DNA of 64,000 nt from Pradoshia eiseniae (GTDB lineage: Bacteria; Bacillota; Bacilli; Bacillales; Pradoshiaceae): NCBI RefSeq assembly GCF_002946355.1, contig NZ_PKOZ01000005.1, forward strand, positions 1 through 64,000, read 5' to 3'. The notes under the pieces were generated by a model. The model was not told the DNA's origin and did no database searches. It worked only from the letters and a program-made list of their open reading frames with translations. The position numbers and the translations under genes were made by a program. Positions 41,626 through 51,103 of the stretch are shown here, one piece after another (positions within the stretch are counted from its first letter, which is position 1; each line of letters opens with the position of its first letter).

Positions 41626-42735
41626 ATGAAGCTAGTAAAAATCCTATGTCTCTTTTCTCTCCTTATACCAACGGCTGGCTGCTGGGATCAGAGTTTCCTT
41701 AAACAACAAAGCCTCGCCTTCAGTATAGGCTATGATGCTCATGGAGATAAACTAAAATCCTTATCTACTGTACGTACACTAAAGCCCACTGGCGGCGGTC
41801 AGACAGAACCTTTTAATAATTCCTATGAGGTAACTGGTGTAACTCCTCTTGATGTGCGAGCTGCTTTGAACGAAATAACACCTGGCACTTACTCTATGGG
41901 TAAGCTTAGAGTGATTTTAATCGGGGAAGAATTAGCTAAGAAAGATATTTATCCGCTCTTTGATTTATATTTCCGCGAAGCACGCAGCAATATCAATACG
42001 AAGGTCATCATTACAAAAGGAAAATCTGTTGATTTCCTTAAGAATGGATACATCCAAGGAAACTTAATCACCGATGCAATCAATGAATTGCTCCTTAGCG
42101 GTGAAAAAGAATCTCTTATTCCTAAACCTACAGTAGGTAACCTGCTTTCCACAATGTTTGATCCAGGCCAAGATATCACTCTTCCTCTCCTTGAACAGGT
42201 ACAAAAGGGAGACTTGAAACTTAAAGGAATCGCTCTGTTTAACAAACGTAAATTTACTGGGAAGTCCTTAATAGGAGAGAAGGCATCCCTCTTGCTGCTT
42301 ATGAAGAATAAAGGCGGCAAAACTGCACAATTTTCAGTAGTTGATAAGGGGGCTAAAAATACACTTAATAAAAAAATAACCATTATTACAAATAAATCCA
42401 AATCTAAAATCAGGCTAAAATGGGATTCAGGGAAACCGATTTATACCATTGATTTGAAATTAAATGTATTTATCTCGGAATATACAAAAGGGATTCTAAA
42501 CAAAAGAGATGTGGATAAATTGGCTGCATTCTTATCTAAAAAGATGACTAATATGGCCGAGGAAGTCACAAAAACACTGAATGAAAGCAATAGCGATGCT
42601 TTAGGTCTCGGCCATATTATGCAGGTTCAAAATCCAGAGAAATTTAAAGGCTATGATTGGGATAAGGATTTTAAAGATATTAAGGTCGTTCCGAAAGTAA
42701 AAGTTCATATTATCAGTAATGGTATCTTATATTAA
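41626..42735 (+). CDS. Spore germination lipoprotein subunit C (Ger(x)C)
   Basis: A 369-residue lipoprotein with a signal peptide LVKILCLFSLLIPTAGCWD, in which the cysteine at about residue 18 is the lipidation site. The family segments are LKQQSLAFSIGYDAHGD, TYSMGKLRVILIGEELAKK and REARSNINTKVIITKGKS. An ATG at 41626 behind AGGTGA is preferred to the overlapping GTG at 41617. It completes the tripartite gerABC-type operon. Confidence 0.93.
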   Translation: MKLVKILCLFSLLIPTAGCWDQSFLKQQSLAFSIGYDAHGDKLKSLSTVRTLKPTGGGQTEPFNNSYEVTGVTPLDVRAALNEITPGTYSMGKLRVILIGEELAKKDIYPLFDLYFREARSNINTKVIITKGKSVDFLKNGYIQGNLITDAINELLLSGEKESLIPKPTVGNLLSTMFDPGQDITLPLLEQVQKGDLKLKGIALFNKRKFTGKSLIGEKASLLLLMKNKGGKTAQFSVVDKGAKNTLNKKITIITNKSKSKIRLKWDSGKPIYTIDLKLNVFISEYTKGILNKRDVDKLAAFLSKKMTNMAEEVTKTLNESNSDALGLGHIMQVQNPEKFKGYDWDKDFKDIKVVPKVKVHIISNGILY

Positions 42736-42766
42736 AACCAGGCATACCCAAAAGGAGATGACGGCG

Positions 42767-43537
42767 TTGGGGACGATTCATTATCTATTTAATAGGCTTC
42801 ACATTTTGATAAGGCTTATCATTGTTGTTCTCCTATTAGTTTTTGTCTTTGGCTGCCTGATTCATCTCATAGAGCCTGGCACATTCCACACAATCGGAGA
42901 AGGAGTTTGGTGGGCGATTCAAACGATGGCAACAGTTGGGTATGGAGACATTGTACCCACGAGCACTTTTGGGAGGGCAGTCGCCTTCTTCGCCATCTTG
43001 TTAGGAGGAGGTTTTGTCGCCTATTACTTCACCTCCATGGCTTCTTATATGATACGTACACAAACAAGCCTTACACTTGGAACAGAAGCCTATAAAGGAG
43101 ACGGTCATATCATTTTAATCGGATATAATGAACGGTCAAAAAAAATCATCCATTCGTTAGAAGCATATCCACACATCCCGATTGTCCTTGTGGATGCAAC
43201 TCTTAAGGAGCATCCCCTCCCTCATTCTGATCTCTTTTTTATCCGCGGTGACAGCACAAGGGAGGAAATCTGGATACAAGCCAATGTAACTAAATCCAGG
43301 CTTGTCGTCATCACTGCAGACCCTTCTAAAACAGAGAAGGATTCGGATATGACTGTCATCACATCTTTATTAGCCGTTAAGGGGGTTTATCAATCTGCTT
43401 ATTGTATTAGTGAAATCTTAACACCTTCACATGTGCAGAACGCATTGCGAGCAGGTGCATCAGCTATAATCAAAACAAATGATTTGGTCGGCATGGCGTT
43501 CATTGACGTGATTACCAATCAGATTGAAGTCCCTTAG
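42767..43537 (+). CDS. yugO: Two-TM potassium channel with TrkA-N domain (YugO-like)
   Basis: About 256 residues. Two membrane helices flank a pore loop with the K+ selectivity filter TVGYGD at residues 56-61. Residues about 110-256 form an RCK/TrkA-N nucleotide-binding domain (DGHIILIGYNERSKKII, VVITADPSKTEKDSD, ILTPSHVQNALRAGASAII). YugO of B. subtilis drives electrical signalling in biofilms. The TTG at 42767 lies nine bases behind AAGGAG and is preferred to the ORF start at 42719, which overlaps gerC. The small mstX (Mistic) gene that precedes yugO in B. subtilis is not visible here. Its stop codon overlaps that of yugN. Confidence 0.9.
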   Translation: MGTIHYLFNRLHILIRLIIVVLLLVFVFGCLIHLIEPGTFHTIGEGVWWAIQTMATVGYGDIVPTSTFGRAVAFFAILLGGGFVAYYFTSMASYMIRTQTSLTLGTEAYKGDGHIILIGYNERSKKIIHSLEAYPHIPIVLVDATLKEHPLPHSDLFFIRGDSTREEIWIQANVTKSRLVVITADPSKTEKDSDMTVITSLLAVKGVYQSAYCISEILTPSHVQNALRAGASAIIKTNDLVGMAFIDVITNQIEVP

Positions 43538-43899
43538 CTTCCTAAGAGGGCTTCTTCCGCTTGCTCAAGCAGCTCCATCCCTCTATTGATATAGCTTGCC
43601 GGTATCCCACGCTCATCCTCATCTACCCTTGAGCATGCCAGCCCCATCCTGTCATAAACCGATAGAAGATATGGATTCCCCATCCTGATAATCCCATTCT
43701 TGTCCTCAATCGATCCTTTGCATGCATAGAAAGGAATACGCAAATAATTGGTTCTTGTTGAGTCATCAAGCAGATAATCGAAATAGCCCATCTCATAATC
43801 CCAATTTCCGCCGACGATATATCCCCGTGAGCTAAGCTGGCTGCGAGCGTGCAAATAGGCAACAACGGTATTTTTCAATCTTGATGGAAGAATAATCAT
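43534..43899 (-). CDS. yugN: YugN-like protein
   Basis: A 121-residue soluble protein matching YugN: IILPSRLKNTV, SRGYIVGGNWDYEMGYFDYL, LRIPFYACKGSIEDKNGII, then GNPYLLSVYDRMGL. Function unknown. The ATG at 43899 is chosen because AGGGGGGC lies just ahead; the ORF start at 44007 has no such site. It is convergent with yugO and the two stop codons overlap by three bases (43534-43537), as expected for neighbours from the yug cluster. Confidence 0.85.
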   Translation of the reverse strand: MIILPSRLKNTVVAYLHARSQLSSRGYIVGGNWDYEMGYFDYLLDDSTRTNYLRIPFYACKGSIEDKNGIIRMGNPYLLSVYDRMGLACSRVDEDERGIPASYINRGMELLEQAEEALLGS

Positions 43900-44039
43900 A
43901 TGTAGCCCCCCTGGATATTTACTGTATCCATATCGTCCTCCACCTGGCCTGTAGGTATGTATGGTAAAACTATGTCGATGTCTAAAAATGCAGCCGCTTC
44001 CTATCATAATGGCACTATGCAGTTTTTTAGCAAAATAAA

Positions 44040-44085
44040 TAGGGATAGAATAAAATGCTTACATGCATGTTTATTCCATCCCTAT
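44040..44085 (-). terminator. Terminator after pgi
   Basis: On the minus strand AGGGATGGAATAAAC pairs imperfectly with the segment ending TTTATTCTATCCCT, and TATTTATTTT follows. Confidence 0.65.
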
Positions 44086-44100
44086 GATATGTCTTACGAT

Positions 44101-45453
44101 TTATTTTTCCAGTCGTTTTTCGAGCTCTGCTTTTTTCTCTTCAAAGCCTTTTTTGCCCAATAATGCGAACATATTTACTTTGTAAGCTTCTACACCTGGC
44201 TGGTCAAATGGATTTACGCCCATTAAGTAGCAGCTCATGGCGCATGCTTTTTCGAAGAAATAAACTAAATAGCCGAATGTGTATTCATCCAAGGCTGGAA
44301 TACTGACCACCAGGTTCGGCACTCCGCCATCTGTATGAGCAAGCAATGTGCCCTCAAATGCTTTATTATTGACGAAATCAACAGTCTGGCCCGCCAAATA
44401 ATTCAGATTATCCAGGTCATTATCTGCTTCTTCAAGAATCAATTCATGACGTGGAGATTCCACCTTAATAACCGTCTCGAAGATGTCACGACGCCCTTCT
44501 TGCACATATTGGCCTAAAGAGTGAAGGTCTGTTGAGAAGTTCGCTGATGATGGATAAACCCCTTTTTGGTCTTTCCCTTCACTTTCACCGAATAACTGCT
44601 TCCACCACTCGGAAAAGTATTGAAGGGATGGCTCATAGTTAATGAGCATTTCAATTGTTTTGCCTTTGCGATAGAGAAGGTTACGAACAGCTGCATATTG
44701 ATATGCCTCATTGTTCTCAAGCTCAGATTCAGAATAGTCTTTCTCCGCCTGCTGCGCCCCCTTCATGATGGCATCAATATCAGCACCGCTGGCTGCAATC
44801 GGAAGCAAACCAACTGCCGTTAAGACAGAGTATCTGCCGCCTACATCATCAGGGATGACGAATGTTTCAAACCCTTCTTCATCTGCCACGGTTTTCAATG
44901 CGCCGCGTGCTTTATCTGTAGTCGCATAAATCCGCTTTTTCGCCTCTTCTTTTCCGTACTTTTCTTCTAGTACTTTACGGAAAATACGGAAGGCAATCGC
45001 CGGCTCAGTTGTTGTACCGGATTTAGAGATGACATTGATGGAGAAATCTTTACCTTCCAATAAATCCATAATATCTCTCATATATGTAGAACTGATGTTG
45101 TTCCCTGCAAATATGATTTGCGGGGCATTGCGCTTTTCTTTTGGAAGTAAGTTATAGAAACTGTGCTGAAGCATCTCGATAGCTGCTCTTGCACCAAGAT
45201 AAGAACCGCCAATACCGATAACCAAAAGGATGTCAGAATCATTTTTGATTTTCTCAGCAGATTTCTTGATACGGGAGAATTCTTCCTTATCATAATCTGA
45301 AGGCAAGGAAAGCCAACCGAGATAGTCACTGCCGGCACCTGTCTTCTCGTGGATTGTATGGTGCAATTGTTTCACAGTATCTTTCAAATACGTCACTTCA
45401 TGCTCTTGGAAAAAAGATAATGCCTTGGAATAATCAAATTTAATATGAGTCAT
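44101..45453 (-). CDS. pgi: Glucose-6-phosphate isomerase
   Basis: A 450-residue enzyme interconverting glucose-6-phosphate and fructose-6-phosphate. Family blocks are [17 protein letters not shown], the [19 protein letters not shown] phosphate-binding motif, [19 protein letters not shown], and the base region with [16 protein letters not shown]. The C-terminus [18 protein letters not shown] is typical. The ATG at 45453 follows GGAGGCC. Length matches the short Bacillus PgI. Conserved neighbours yugN and yugJ/K confirm the locus. Confidence 0.97.
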   Translation of the reverse strand: MTHIKFDYSKALSFFQEHEVTYLKDTVKQLHHTIHEKTGAGSDYLGWLSLPSDYDKEEFSRIKKSAEKIKNDSDILLVIGIGGSYLGARAAIEMLQHSFYNLLPKEKRNAPQIIFAGNNISSTYMRDIMDLLEGKDFSINVISKSGTTTEPAIAFRIFRKVLEEKYGKEEAKKRIYATTDKARGALKTVADEEGFETFVIPDDVGGRYSVLTAVGLLPIAASGADIDAIMKGAQQAEKDYSESELENNEAYQYAAVRNLLYRKGKTIEMLINYEPSLQYFSEWWKQLFGESEGKDQKGVYPSSANFSTDLHSLGQYVQEGRRDIFETVIKVESPRHELILEEADNDLDNLNYLAGQTVDFVNNKAFEGTLLAHTDGGVPNLVVSIPALDEYTFGYLVYFFEKACAMSCYLMGVNPFDQPGVEAYKVNMFALLGKKGFEEKKAELEKRLEK

Positions 45454-45610
45454 TGCTAGGCCTCCATTTAGTTTACTCATAAAACACTTTACAGAATCCA
45501 TTTCTGATAATCAAGTTAGGGATGGAACAAAAAGAGGAGATAACAGCTTTAAAGGAGAGAAAACAGCTTTTTCAAGCCGTTCCCCCTCCATTTGGATAAT
45601 CCCTCCACTA

Positions 45611-46774
45611 TTAGAGAGATGCACGTAAGATTGCTAAGACATCCTCTTTCTTCAATTTCTTGAAATTGCCGAATTCGCCATTTGCCATGGCTTTATCGGC
45701 CATCAAGTCAAGATTACGATCATCTATATCATAATCAGCCAAGCGGGATGGTGCCCCAAGGCTTGTCCAGAAATAGCGGATATTGCGAATACAATCCTTG
45801 GCAATCTCCTCATCCGTTTTGCCTGCAGGATCTACATCAAATACTTCTACCCCTAAGCGGACAAATTTTTGAAGATTCTCATTCATGCAATGCTCCATCC
45901 AGTTCGGGAAGATAATCGCAAGCCCTCCCGCATGCGGAATGTCATATACGGCTGAAACGGCATGTTCAATATTATGGGTGGCCCAATCGCCGCGGATTCC
46001 CACACTCAAGGTACCATTTAGTGCAACGGTGCCGCAGTACAAAATGGTCTCCCTCAATTCATAATTCTCTAAATCCTGTAGCAGTTTTGGAGCGGTTTCC
46101 ATGACTGTCTTTAGAACCGATTCACACATCTTATCTTGCAGAGGAGTGTTCTCATTATGATTGAAATACGTTTCAAGCACATGAGACATCATATCCACAA
46201 TCCCGTATATCGTCTGATTCTTAGGTACAGTAAATGTGTTAACAGGATCAAGGATAGAGAATTGAGGATATGTATAGGCAGAACCCCAGCCATACTTTTC
46301 CTTCGTCTCCCAATTGGTAATGACACTGCCAGCATTCATCTCTGAACCAGTCGCTGCAATCGTCAATATTGTCCCAAACGGAAGAGCTGCTTCCACAGGA
46401 GCCTTCTTCGTAATCAAATCCCAGGCATCTCCATCATATAGAGCTCCTGCCGCTATTGCCTTTGTACAGTCAATAACACTTCCTCCCCCAATGGCAAGGA
46501 TAAATTCAATTCCTTCACTTCGGCAAATTTCTACACCCTTTTGAACCGTACTAAGTCGAGGATTCGGTTCAACGCCTTGTAATTCGTGATAATGGAGACC
46601 CCTCTTTTCAACCTGGGCGAGGACACGGTCATATAAACCGTTCTTCTTAATGCTTCCCCCGCCATAAACCAAGAGAATCCGCTCCACCTTCGCCGGAATC
46701 AGGTCGGCTAATTGTTCAACTGTGTCTTTTCCAAAAACAAGCTTGGTTGGATTATAATAAGCAAAATTTTGCAT
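45611..46774 (-). CDS. yugJ: Iron-containing alcohol dehydrogenase (YugJ/YugK-like)
   Basis: A 387-residue group III alcohol dehydrogenase, probably NADH-dependent butanol/aldehyde reductase like B. subtilis YugJ and YugK. The cofactor site is in [20 protein letters not shown]. Metal ligands are placed in [16 protein letters not shown] (Asp and His), and the two further histidines are in [20 protein letters not shown]. The ATG at 46774 follows AAAGGAGTG. B. subtilis has two adjacent copies; here only one is present, so I cannot say which of the two it corresponds to. Confidence 0.9.
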   Translation of the reverse strand: MQNFAYYNPTKLVFGKDTVEQLADLIPAKVERILLVYGGGSIKKNGLYDRVLAQVEKRGLHYHELQGVEPNPRLSTVQKGVEICRSEGIEFILAIGGGSVIDCTKAIAAGALYDGDAWDLITKKAPVEAALPFGTILTIAATGSEMNAGSVITNWETKEKYGWGSAYTYPQFSILDPVNTFTVPKNQTIYGIVDMMSHVLETYFNHNENTPLQDKMCESVLKTVMETAPKLLQDLENYELRETILYCGTVALNGTLSVGIRGDWATHNIEHAVSAVYDIPHAGGLAIIFPNWMEHCMNENLQKFVRLGVEVFDVDPAGKTDEEIAKDCIRNIRYFWTSLGAPSRLADYDIDDRNLDLMADKAMANGEFGNFKKLKKEDVLAILRASL

Positions 46775-46938
46775 GATGACACTCCTTTTGTATGGACAGC
46801 CCAAAACAAATTTGAGCAATCTTGATATTTATTGTATCAATTCCTCTTTTTCAATTGAAAGAAACATAAAACATGCATAAGTTTCAATAAGATAATCCAT
46901 TCTATATATGTAAGATTCACCTTCAAGGAGGAATTGAA

Positions 46939-47166
46939 ATGAGTTGGATTCAACGTACTGCACTATTATTAACCATCATTGGTGCAATCAACTGGGGACT
47001 AATTGGATTTTTCCAATTTGATTTAGTGGCAACCGTATTTGGCGGCGGAAGCCAAGCTGGCGGATTTGCCCGCGTTATTTATGCCCTCGTTGGAATTGCC
47101 GGACTGATTAATCTCGGCCTCCTCTTTAAACCGAGTGAAGAAGTCAGCACACAGCGTGTGTCCTAA
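46939..47166 (+). CDS. yuzA: DUF378 membrane protein (YuzA-like)
   Basis: A 75-residue membrane protein with two helices: RTALLLTIIGAINWGLIGFF and FARVIYALVGIAGLINLGLL. This is the DUF378 pattern, and the gene sits in the same place as yuzA in B. subtilis. Function unknown. AAGGAGGA precedes the ATG. Confidence 0.9.
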   Translation: MSWIQRTALLLTIIGAINWGLIGFFQFDLVATVFGGGSQAGGFARVIYALVGIAGLINLGLLFKPSEEVSTQRVS

Positions 47167-47180
47167 ATAAAGTAAGTAGC

Positions 47181-47214
47181 AGAAGCCCATCCTCTCTTGG
47201 TGGATGGGCTTCTT
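47181..47214. terminator. Terminator between yuzA and rocD
   Basis: AGAAGCCCATCC (47181-47192) pairs with GGATGGGCTTCT (47202-47213), with T tail. Confidence 0.85.
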
Positions 47215-47225
47215 CATTGTTTAAT

Positions 47226-48425
47226 TCATGAAGAAAAGACATGTTTGATTTTGTCGATGGCCCAATCAAGATCTTCCTTTGAAATGATGAGCGGCGGAGC
47301 AAATCGAATCACGGTGTCATGTGTTTCCTTACATAATAATCCTTCCTTTTGCAATCTTTCGCAGTAAGGACGAGCTTCACCATGTAATTCCATTCCGATA
47401 AATAATCCTTTGCCGCGGACCTCCTTAATGATTGGATTAACTATCTTCCCGAGCTCCTCTCTGAAATAATCACCAAGCTGGAGCGAGCGGTCAGCAAGAC
47501 GTTCATCGACAATAACATCAAGCGCCTCACATGAAACAGCGCAAGCGAGCGGATTTCCTCCGAAGGTTGAGCCGTGTGAACCCGGATTAAAGACATCCAA
47601 GATATCATGGTTGGCTGCAATACAGGAAATTGGGAACACGCCTCCCCCAAGAGCCTTCCCTAATATGTAGATATCCGGAACGACATTTTCCCATTCACAG
47701 GCAAACATCTTGCCTGTTCGTCCTAACCCAACCTGAATTTCATCTGCGATATACAAAACATTATTTTTTTTGCAAAGCTCATAAGCTTCTTTCATAAATC
47801 CATCAGGAGGAATATTAATACCGGCCTCCCCTTGAATTGGCTCAAACAGGAAAGCGGCCGTATTCGGTGTGATAGCCTCCTCAAGTGCTTTAATATCACC
47901 AAACGGGATTAGCTTAATTCCAGGCAGCATTGGCCCAAATCCGCGTTTATACTCTTCTTCAGAGGATAAAGAAACTGCTAGCATTGTTCTTCCGTGAAAA
48001 TTGCCTGTACAGGCAATCACTTCTGCCTTGCCAGCCTCCACCCCTTTCACATCGTATGCCCATCTCCTGGCTGCCTTAAAGGCAGTCTCTACTGCTTCTG
48101 CCCCCGTGTTCATTGGCAGAGCTTTTTCTTTCCCTGTGATTTGGCATATCTTTTCATACCAGGGCCCGAGCTGGTCATTATGAAAAGCACGGGATGTCAA
48201 TGTAACACGGTCAGCCTGATCCTTGAGTGCTTGGATGATCCTGGGATGTCTATGTCCTTGATTGACAGCCGAATAGGCACTCAGCATATCCATATAGCGG
48301 TTTCCTTCAGGATCATGGATCCAAACGCCCTCCGCTTCTGAAACAACGATTGGCAAAGGATTATAATTCCGAGCTCCATACTTTTCTGTTTGTTCAATCA
48401 ACTTACTGGATTCAGATGTTTTCAT
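47226..48425 (-). CDS. rocD: Ornithine aminotransferase
   Basis: A 399-residue PLP enzyme transferring the delta-amino group of ornithine to 2-oxoglutarate, giving glutamate semialdehyde in arginine and proline metabolism. Recognised by [38 protein letters not shown], the [17 protein letters not shown] block, the Schiff-base lysine in [14 protein letters not shown], and [15 protein letters not shown] 48425 follows TTGGAGGAT. It stands alone; no rocE or rocF is nearby. B. subtilis has no rocD at this place, so it is an insertion into the yug order. Confidence 0.94.
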   Translation of the reverse strand: MKTSESSKLIEQTEKYGARNYNPLPIVVSEAEGVWIHDPEGNRYMDMLSAYSAVNQGHRHPRIIQALKDQADRVTLTSRAFHNDQLGPWYEKICQITGKEKALPMNTGAEAVETAFKAARRWAYDVKGVEAGKAEVIACTGNFHGRTMLAVSLSSEEEYKRGFGPMLPGIKLIPFGDIKALEEAITPNTAAFLFEPIQGEAGINIPPDGFMKEAYELCKKNNVLYIADEIQVGLGRTGKMFACEWENVVPDIYILGKALGGGVFPISCIAANHDILDVFNPGSHGSTFGGNPLACAVSCEALDVIVDERLADRSLQLGDYFREELGKIVNPIIKEVRGKGLFIGMELHGEARPYCERLQKEGLLCKETHDTVIRFAPPLIISKEDLDWAIDKIKHVFSS

Positions 48426-48614
48426 TGCAAAATCCTCCAATCATAACAGTACTCTATTTCATCATACGCCTTTATGTTCATTCTTTCACGTTTAATGAAT
48501 TGACCAATTCTAAATATAATAAATATTCAGCCTACAATGTTATTATCTCCCATTCCACTCTATATTCCTAATGTTTTTTAATACTGTTTGATTATTGAAT
48601 TGCTTTTTAAAGGC

Positions 48615-48651
48615 AAAAAAAACAGTCCTGGGTTTGTACCCTTGGACTGTT
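48615..48651 (-). terminator. Terminator of yugI
   Basis: AACAGTCC and GGACTGTT stem, followed on the minus strand by a run of Ts. Confidence 0.8.
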
Positions 48652-48661
48652 TCGCATTCCA

Positions 48662-49066
48662 TTACTTCTTGATTAAGTCTTCACGCTTAGATTGTTCAAT
48701 CCACTCTTCAAGCTTGTCCTTTAACGTATTGAAGCCTTGTGGAGTTTCTGCCGGAGGTGTCTTCATCGTTTGCTGCGGTGCTTTTTTCCTCGGCTTGCGT
48801 CCTTCTGTTTTTTCTGCCGGCGCCTCTTCAGTTGCACGAATAGATAGGGCAATTTTGCCTGCTCCTTCATCCACTGATAAAACCTTTACGTTTACTTCAT
48901 CCCCAACTTTAAGGATGTCATTGATATCCTTTACGAAACCATGAGTAATTTCAGATATATGAACAAGTCCTTGTGTGGATTCATCCAATGATACGAAAGC
49001 ACCGTATGGTTGAATTCCCGTTACTTTACCTGTCAAAACTTGTCCTGCTTCATATTTTGCAGTCAT
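48662..49066 (-). CDS. yugI: S1-domain general stress protein 13 (YugI-like)
   Basis: A 134-residue protein with one S1 RNA-binding domain: YEAGQVLTGKVTGIQPYGAF, VSLDESTQGLVHISEIT, VGDEVNVKVLSVDEGAGKI. A lysine/alanine/proline-rich linker (GRKPRKKAPQQTMKTP) and a C-terminal helix follow. It matches YugI, a ribosome-associated stress protein. The ATG at 49066 follows TTGGGAGTG. A near-perfect sigma-B promoter lies upstream, in keeping with its B. subtilis regulation. Confidence 0.9.
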   Translation of the reverse strand: MTAKYEAGQVLTGKVTGIQPYGAFVSLDESTQGLVHISEITHGFVKDINDILKVGDEVNVKVLSVDEGAGKIALSIRATEEAPAEKTEGRKPRKKAPQQTMKTPPAETPQGFNTLKDKLEEWIEQSKREDLIKK

Positions 49067-49169
49067 AATAACACTCCCAACAATGTATTTAATCCTCGTT
49101 ATAATACGCAATATAAAATTATATCATAAAATTTAGCCAATATCAAAAATCACCCGAGTTGTAAGATTC

Positions 49170-49194
49170 ATTCCCCTTTTTCACTGTTTTAAAC
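49170..49194 (-). promoter_or_regulatory. Sigma-B promoter of yugI
   Basis: On the minus strand -35 GTTTAA (49189-49194), 13-nt spacer, -10 GGGAAT (49170-49175). Both boxes fit the consensus GTTTAA-N12/15-GGGWAW. It lies about 104 bp upstream of the yugI start. Confidence 0.8.
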
Positions 49195-49289
49195 ATGGCA
49201 AATAATCATTTATCTTTCCCAAACAGGAACACTTCATGCTAGGATAAAACAATTAAAGATCTATTTTAAATTATTGAGGTGTAGTTCTT

Positions 49290-50627
49290 ATGCAAAAACA
49301 TGAACAATGGTCATCCAGGATTGGATTCATTCTGGCGGCAGCCGGTTCGGCCATCGGTCTTGGGGCCATATGGAAATTCCCCTATATGGCTGGCGAAAAT
49401 GGCGGTGGCGCCTTTCTTATTCTCTTCATTGTCTTTACGCTATTAATTGGTGCACCAATCCTAATGTCTGAGTTTATCATCGGGCGGCATGCCAAAAAGG
49501 ATGCCATCCGTGCCTATACGGCCATTTCCCCCAAGCGGGGCTGGAAGCTCCTTGGAATAGGCGGAGTGGCTGCTTCCTTATTGCTCTTATCATTTTACAG
49601 TGTTGTCGGCGGCTGGATTCTCTCCTATTTAGGCAGGGCTCTGTTTGGCATGGTGACAGCAAATGGACAATTTGAACAGCTATTTGCCCAAATCATCGAA
49701 AACCCCATCGAATCCTTGGTCGCTCAAATCATCTTCATGATTTTAACCATCCTTGTCGTCCAAGGCGGGATTCATAAAGGGATTGAACGGGCGAGCAAGG
49801 TCATGATGCCAGCCCTATTTTTGTTGTTCCTTATGCTTGCCATTCGCTCCCTTACATTAGATGGAGCAATGGAGGGGGTGAAGTTCCTTCTTCAGCCCGA
49901 TTTTGGGAAATTATCGACTGAATCCTTGCTAGAAGCCTTGGGTCAAGCCTTCTTTGCCTTAAGTGTTGGACTCTCTGTGATGGTTACCTATGCTTCCTAC
50001 TTGAATGATTCGGAGGATTTAAGTCGTTCTGCCCTATCGGTTGTAGGATTGAATATTATTATTTCAATCTTGGCTGGACTTGTAATTTTCCCAGCTGTGT
50101 TTGCTCTTGGCTTTGATCCTACTTCTGGTCCTGGGCTTGTCTTTGTCGTCTTACCTGCCGTCTTTAACGAATTGGCGTTTGGGGGAGTTTTCTTCTTCAT
50201 TTTTATGATACTGCTGCTGTTCGCGACTTTAACTTCGGCTTTCTCTATTCTCGAGATCACTGTATCTGTCATTTCACGTGAGAACCCTTCAAGACGAAAG
50301 CGCTCGACCTGGATTGCTGGATTTGTCACCTTCCTTGTCGGAATTCCTAGTGCCCTTTCGTTCGGAATATTGAGTGACTTCACTCTTTTTGGGAAAACAA
50401 TCTTTGATTTAGCTGATTATATTACATCAAATCTCGCACTGCCACTTGGCTCTTTATTCATTTCCCTCTTTGTCGGATATGCCATGGATCGAAAAGCCAT
50501 TTATAACGAACTGCAAAAAGGATCAGCGATTTCAGTTTCATTTTTTAAAGCCTGGTATTTCACCGTCCGCTATCTTTGCCCAATCGCAATTCTTGCAGTT
50601 TTATTTTATTCAGTCGGATTATTGTAA
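49290..50627 (+). CDS. Sodium-dependent transporter (NSS/SNF family)
   Basis: A 445-residue neurotransmitter:sodium symporter homologue with eleven or twelve helices. The N-terminal signature is SRIGFILAAAGSAIGLGAIWKFPYMAGENGGGAFL, which includes the Na+ and substrate site of LeuT; the GAPILMSEFIIGR segment and the central SVGLSVMVTYASYL follow. NSS proteins in bacteria take up amino acids; the substrate is unknown. The gene is next to a small XRE-type regulator, and both are inserted between yugI and alaT relative to B. subtilis. Confidence 0.92.
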   Translation: MQKHEQWSSRIGFILAAAGSAIGLGAIWKFPYMAGENGGGAFLILFIVFTLLIGAPILMSEFIIGRHAKKDAIRAYTAISPKRGWKLLGIGGVAASLLLLSFYSVVGGWILSYLGRALFGMVTANGQFEQLFAQIIENPIESLVAQIIFMILTILVVQGGIHKGIERASKVMMPALFLLFLMLAIRSLTLDGAMEGVKFLLQPDFGKLSTESLLEALGQAFFALSVGLSVMVTYASYLNDSEDLSRSALSVVGLNIIISILAGLVIFPAVFALGFDPTSGPGLVFVVLPAVFNELAFGGVFFFIFMILLLFATLTSAFSILEITVSVISRENPSRRKRSTWIAGFVTFLVGIPSALSFGILSDFTLFGKTIFDLADYITSNLALPLGSLFISLFVGYAMDRKAIYNELQKGSAISVSFFKAWYFTVRYLCPIAILAVLFYSVGLL

Positions 50628-50695
50628 CAATTAACAAGCATTCTACCTGCATAATAATGGTAAAATAAAAGAAAAGAGCTTAGGAGGGATTGAAT

Positions 50696-51052
50696 ATGTC
50701 AATCGGTGAAAACATACGTGCACACCGGCTGGAAAAGGGGCTCAGTCAAGAGGAGCTGGCCATGCGTTCCCGAATCGGCACCCATAAGCTAGAGAAGATT
50801 GAAACAAATGAACTGATTCCCAACCTTCAAGTAATCTTAAACCTGTCATCCGCGCTTGAATGCCCAGCTTCTGAATTGATTGAACAGATATCCTCGTCAA
50901 CAGGTCCCTGTCAGATGGATGATGAATTACAAACCCTTATTCAACAGATGGGGCAAAAAAAGGCAAAGCTCATCCTAAGAAATACGCAAAATATCGAAGA
51001 AGCCGATTTTTTGCGCATGATTCAAATGCTCTCTGATCCAGTGAATAATTAA
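50696..51052 (+). CDS. XRE-family helix-turn-helix regulator
   Basis: A 118-residue DNA-binding protein. The HTH is at residues about 5-58: IGENIRAHRLEKGLSQEEL, then RIGTHKLEKIETNELIPNL and LSSALECPASELIE. The ~50 residues after it (LQTLIQQMGQKKAKLILRN) are helical and probably make a dimer. The ATG at 50696 lies seven bases behind AGGAGGG; a TTG two codons earlier is less likely. Targets unknown; it may control the transporter 69 bp upstream on the same strand. Confidence 0.85.
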   Translation: MSIGENIRAHRLEKGLSQEELAMRSRIGTHKLEKIETNELIPNLQVILNLSSALECPASELIEQISSSTGPCQMDDELQTLIQQMGQKKAKLILRNTQNIEEADFLRMIQMLSDPVNN

Positions 51053-51053
51053 G

Positions 51054-51099
51054 AAAAAAACGGCCATGAGGTTCATTTTGAACCGCATGGCCATTCTTT
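51054..51099. terminator. Bidirectional terminator between XRE gene and alaT
   Basis: CGGCCATG pairs with CATGGCCA, with an inner GGTTC/GAACC stem, and A and T runs on the two sides. Confidence 0.8.
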
Positions 51100-51103
51100 A
51101 TGG

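Noticed and set aside
48441-48600. Possible arginine-regulator (AhrC/RocR) box before rocD, around TGAATATTTATTAT
   Set aside because: Only a partial match to the ARG box and no sigma-L -24/-12 promoter could be found; too weak to annotate.
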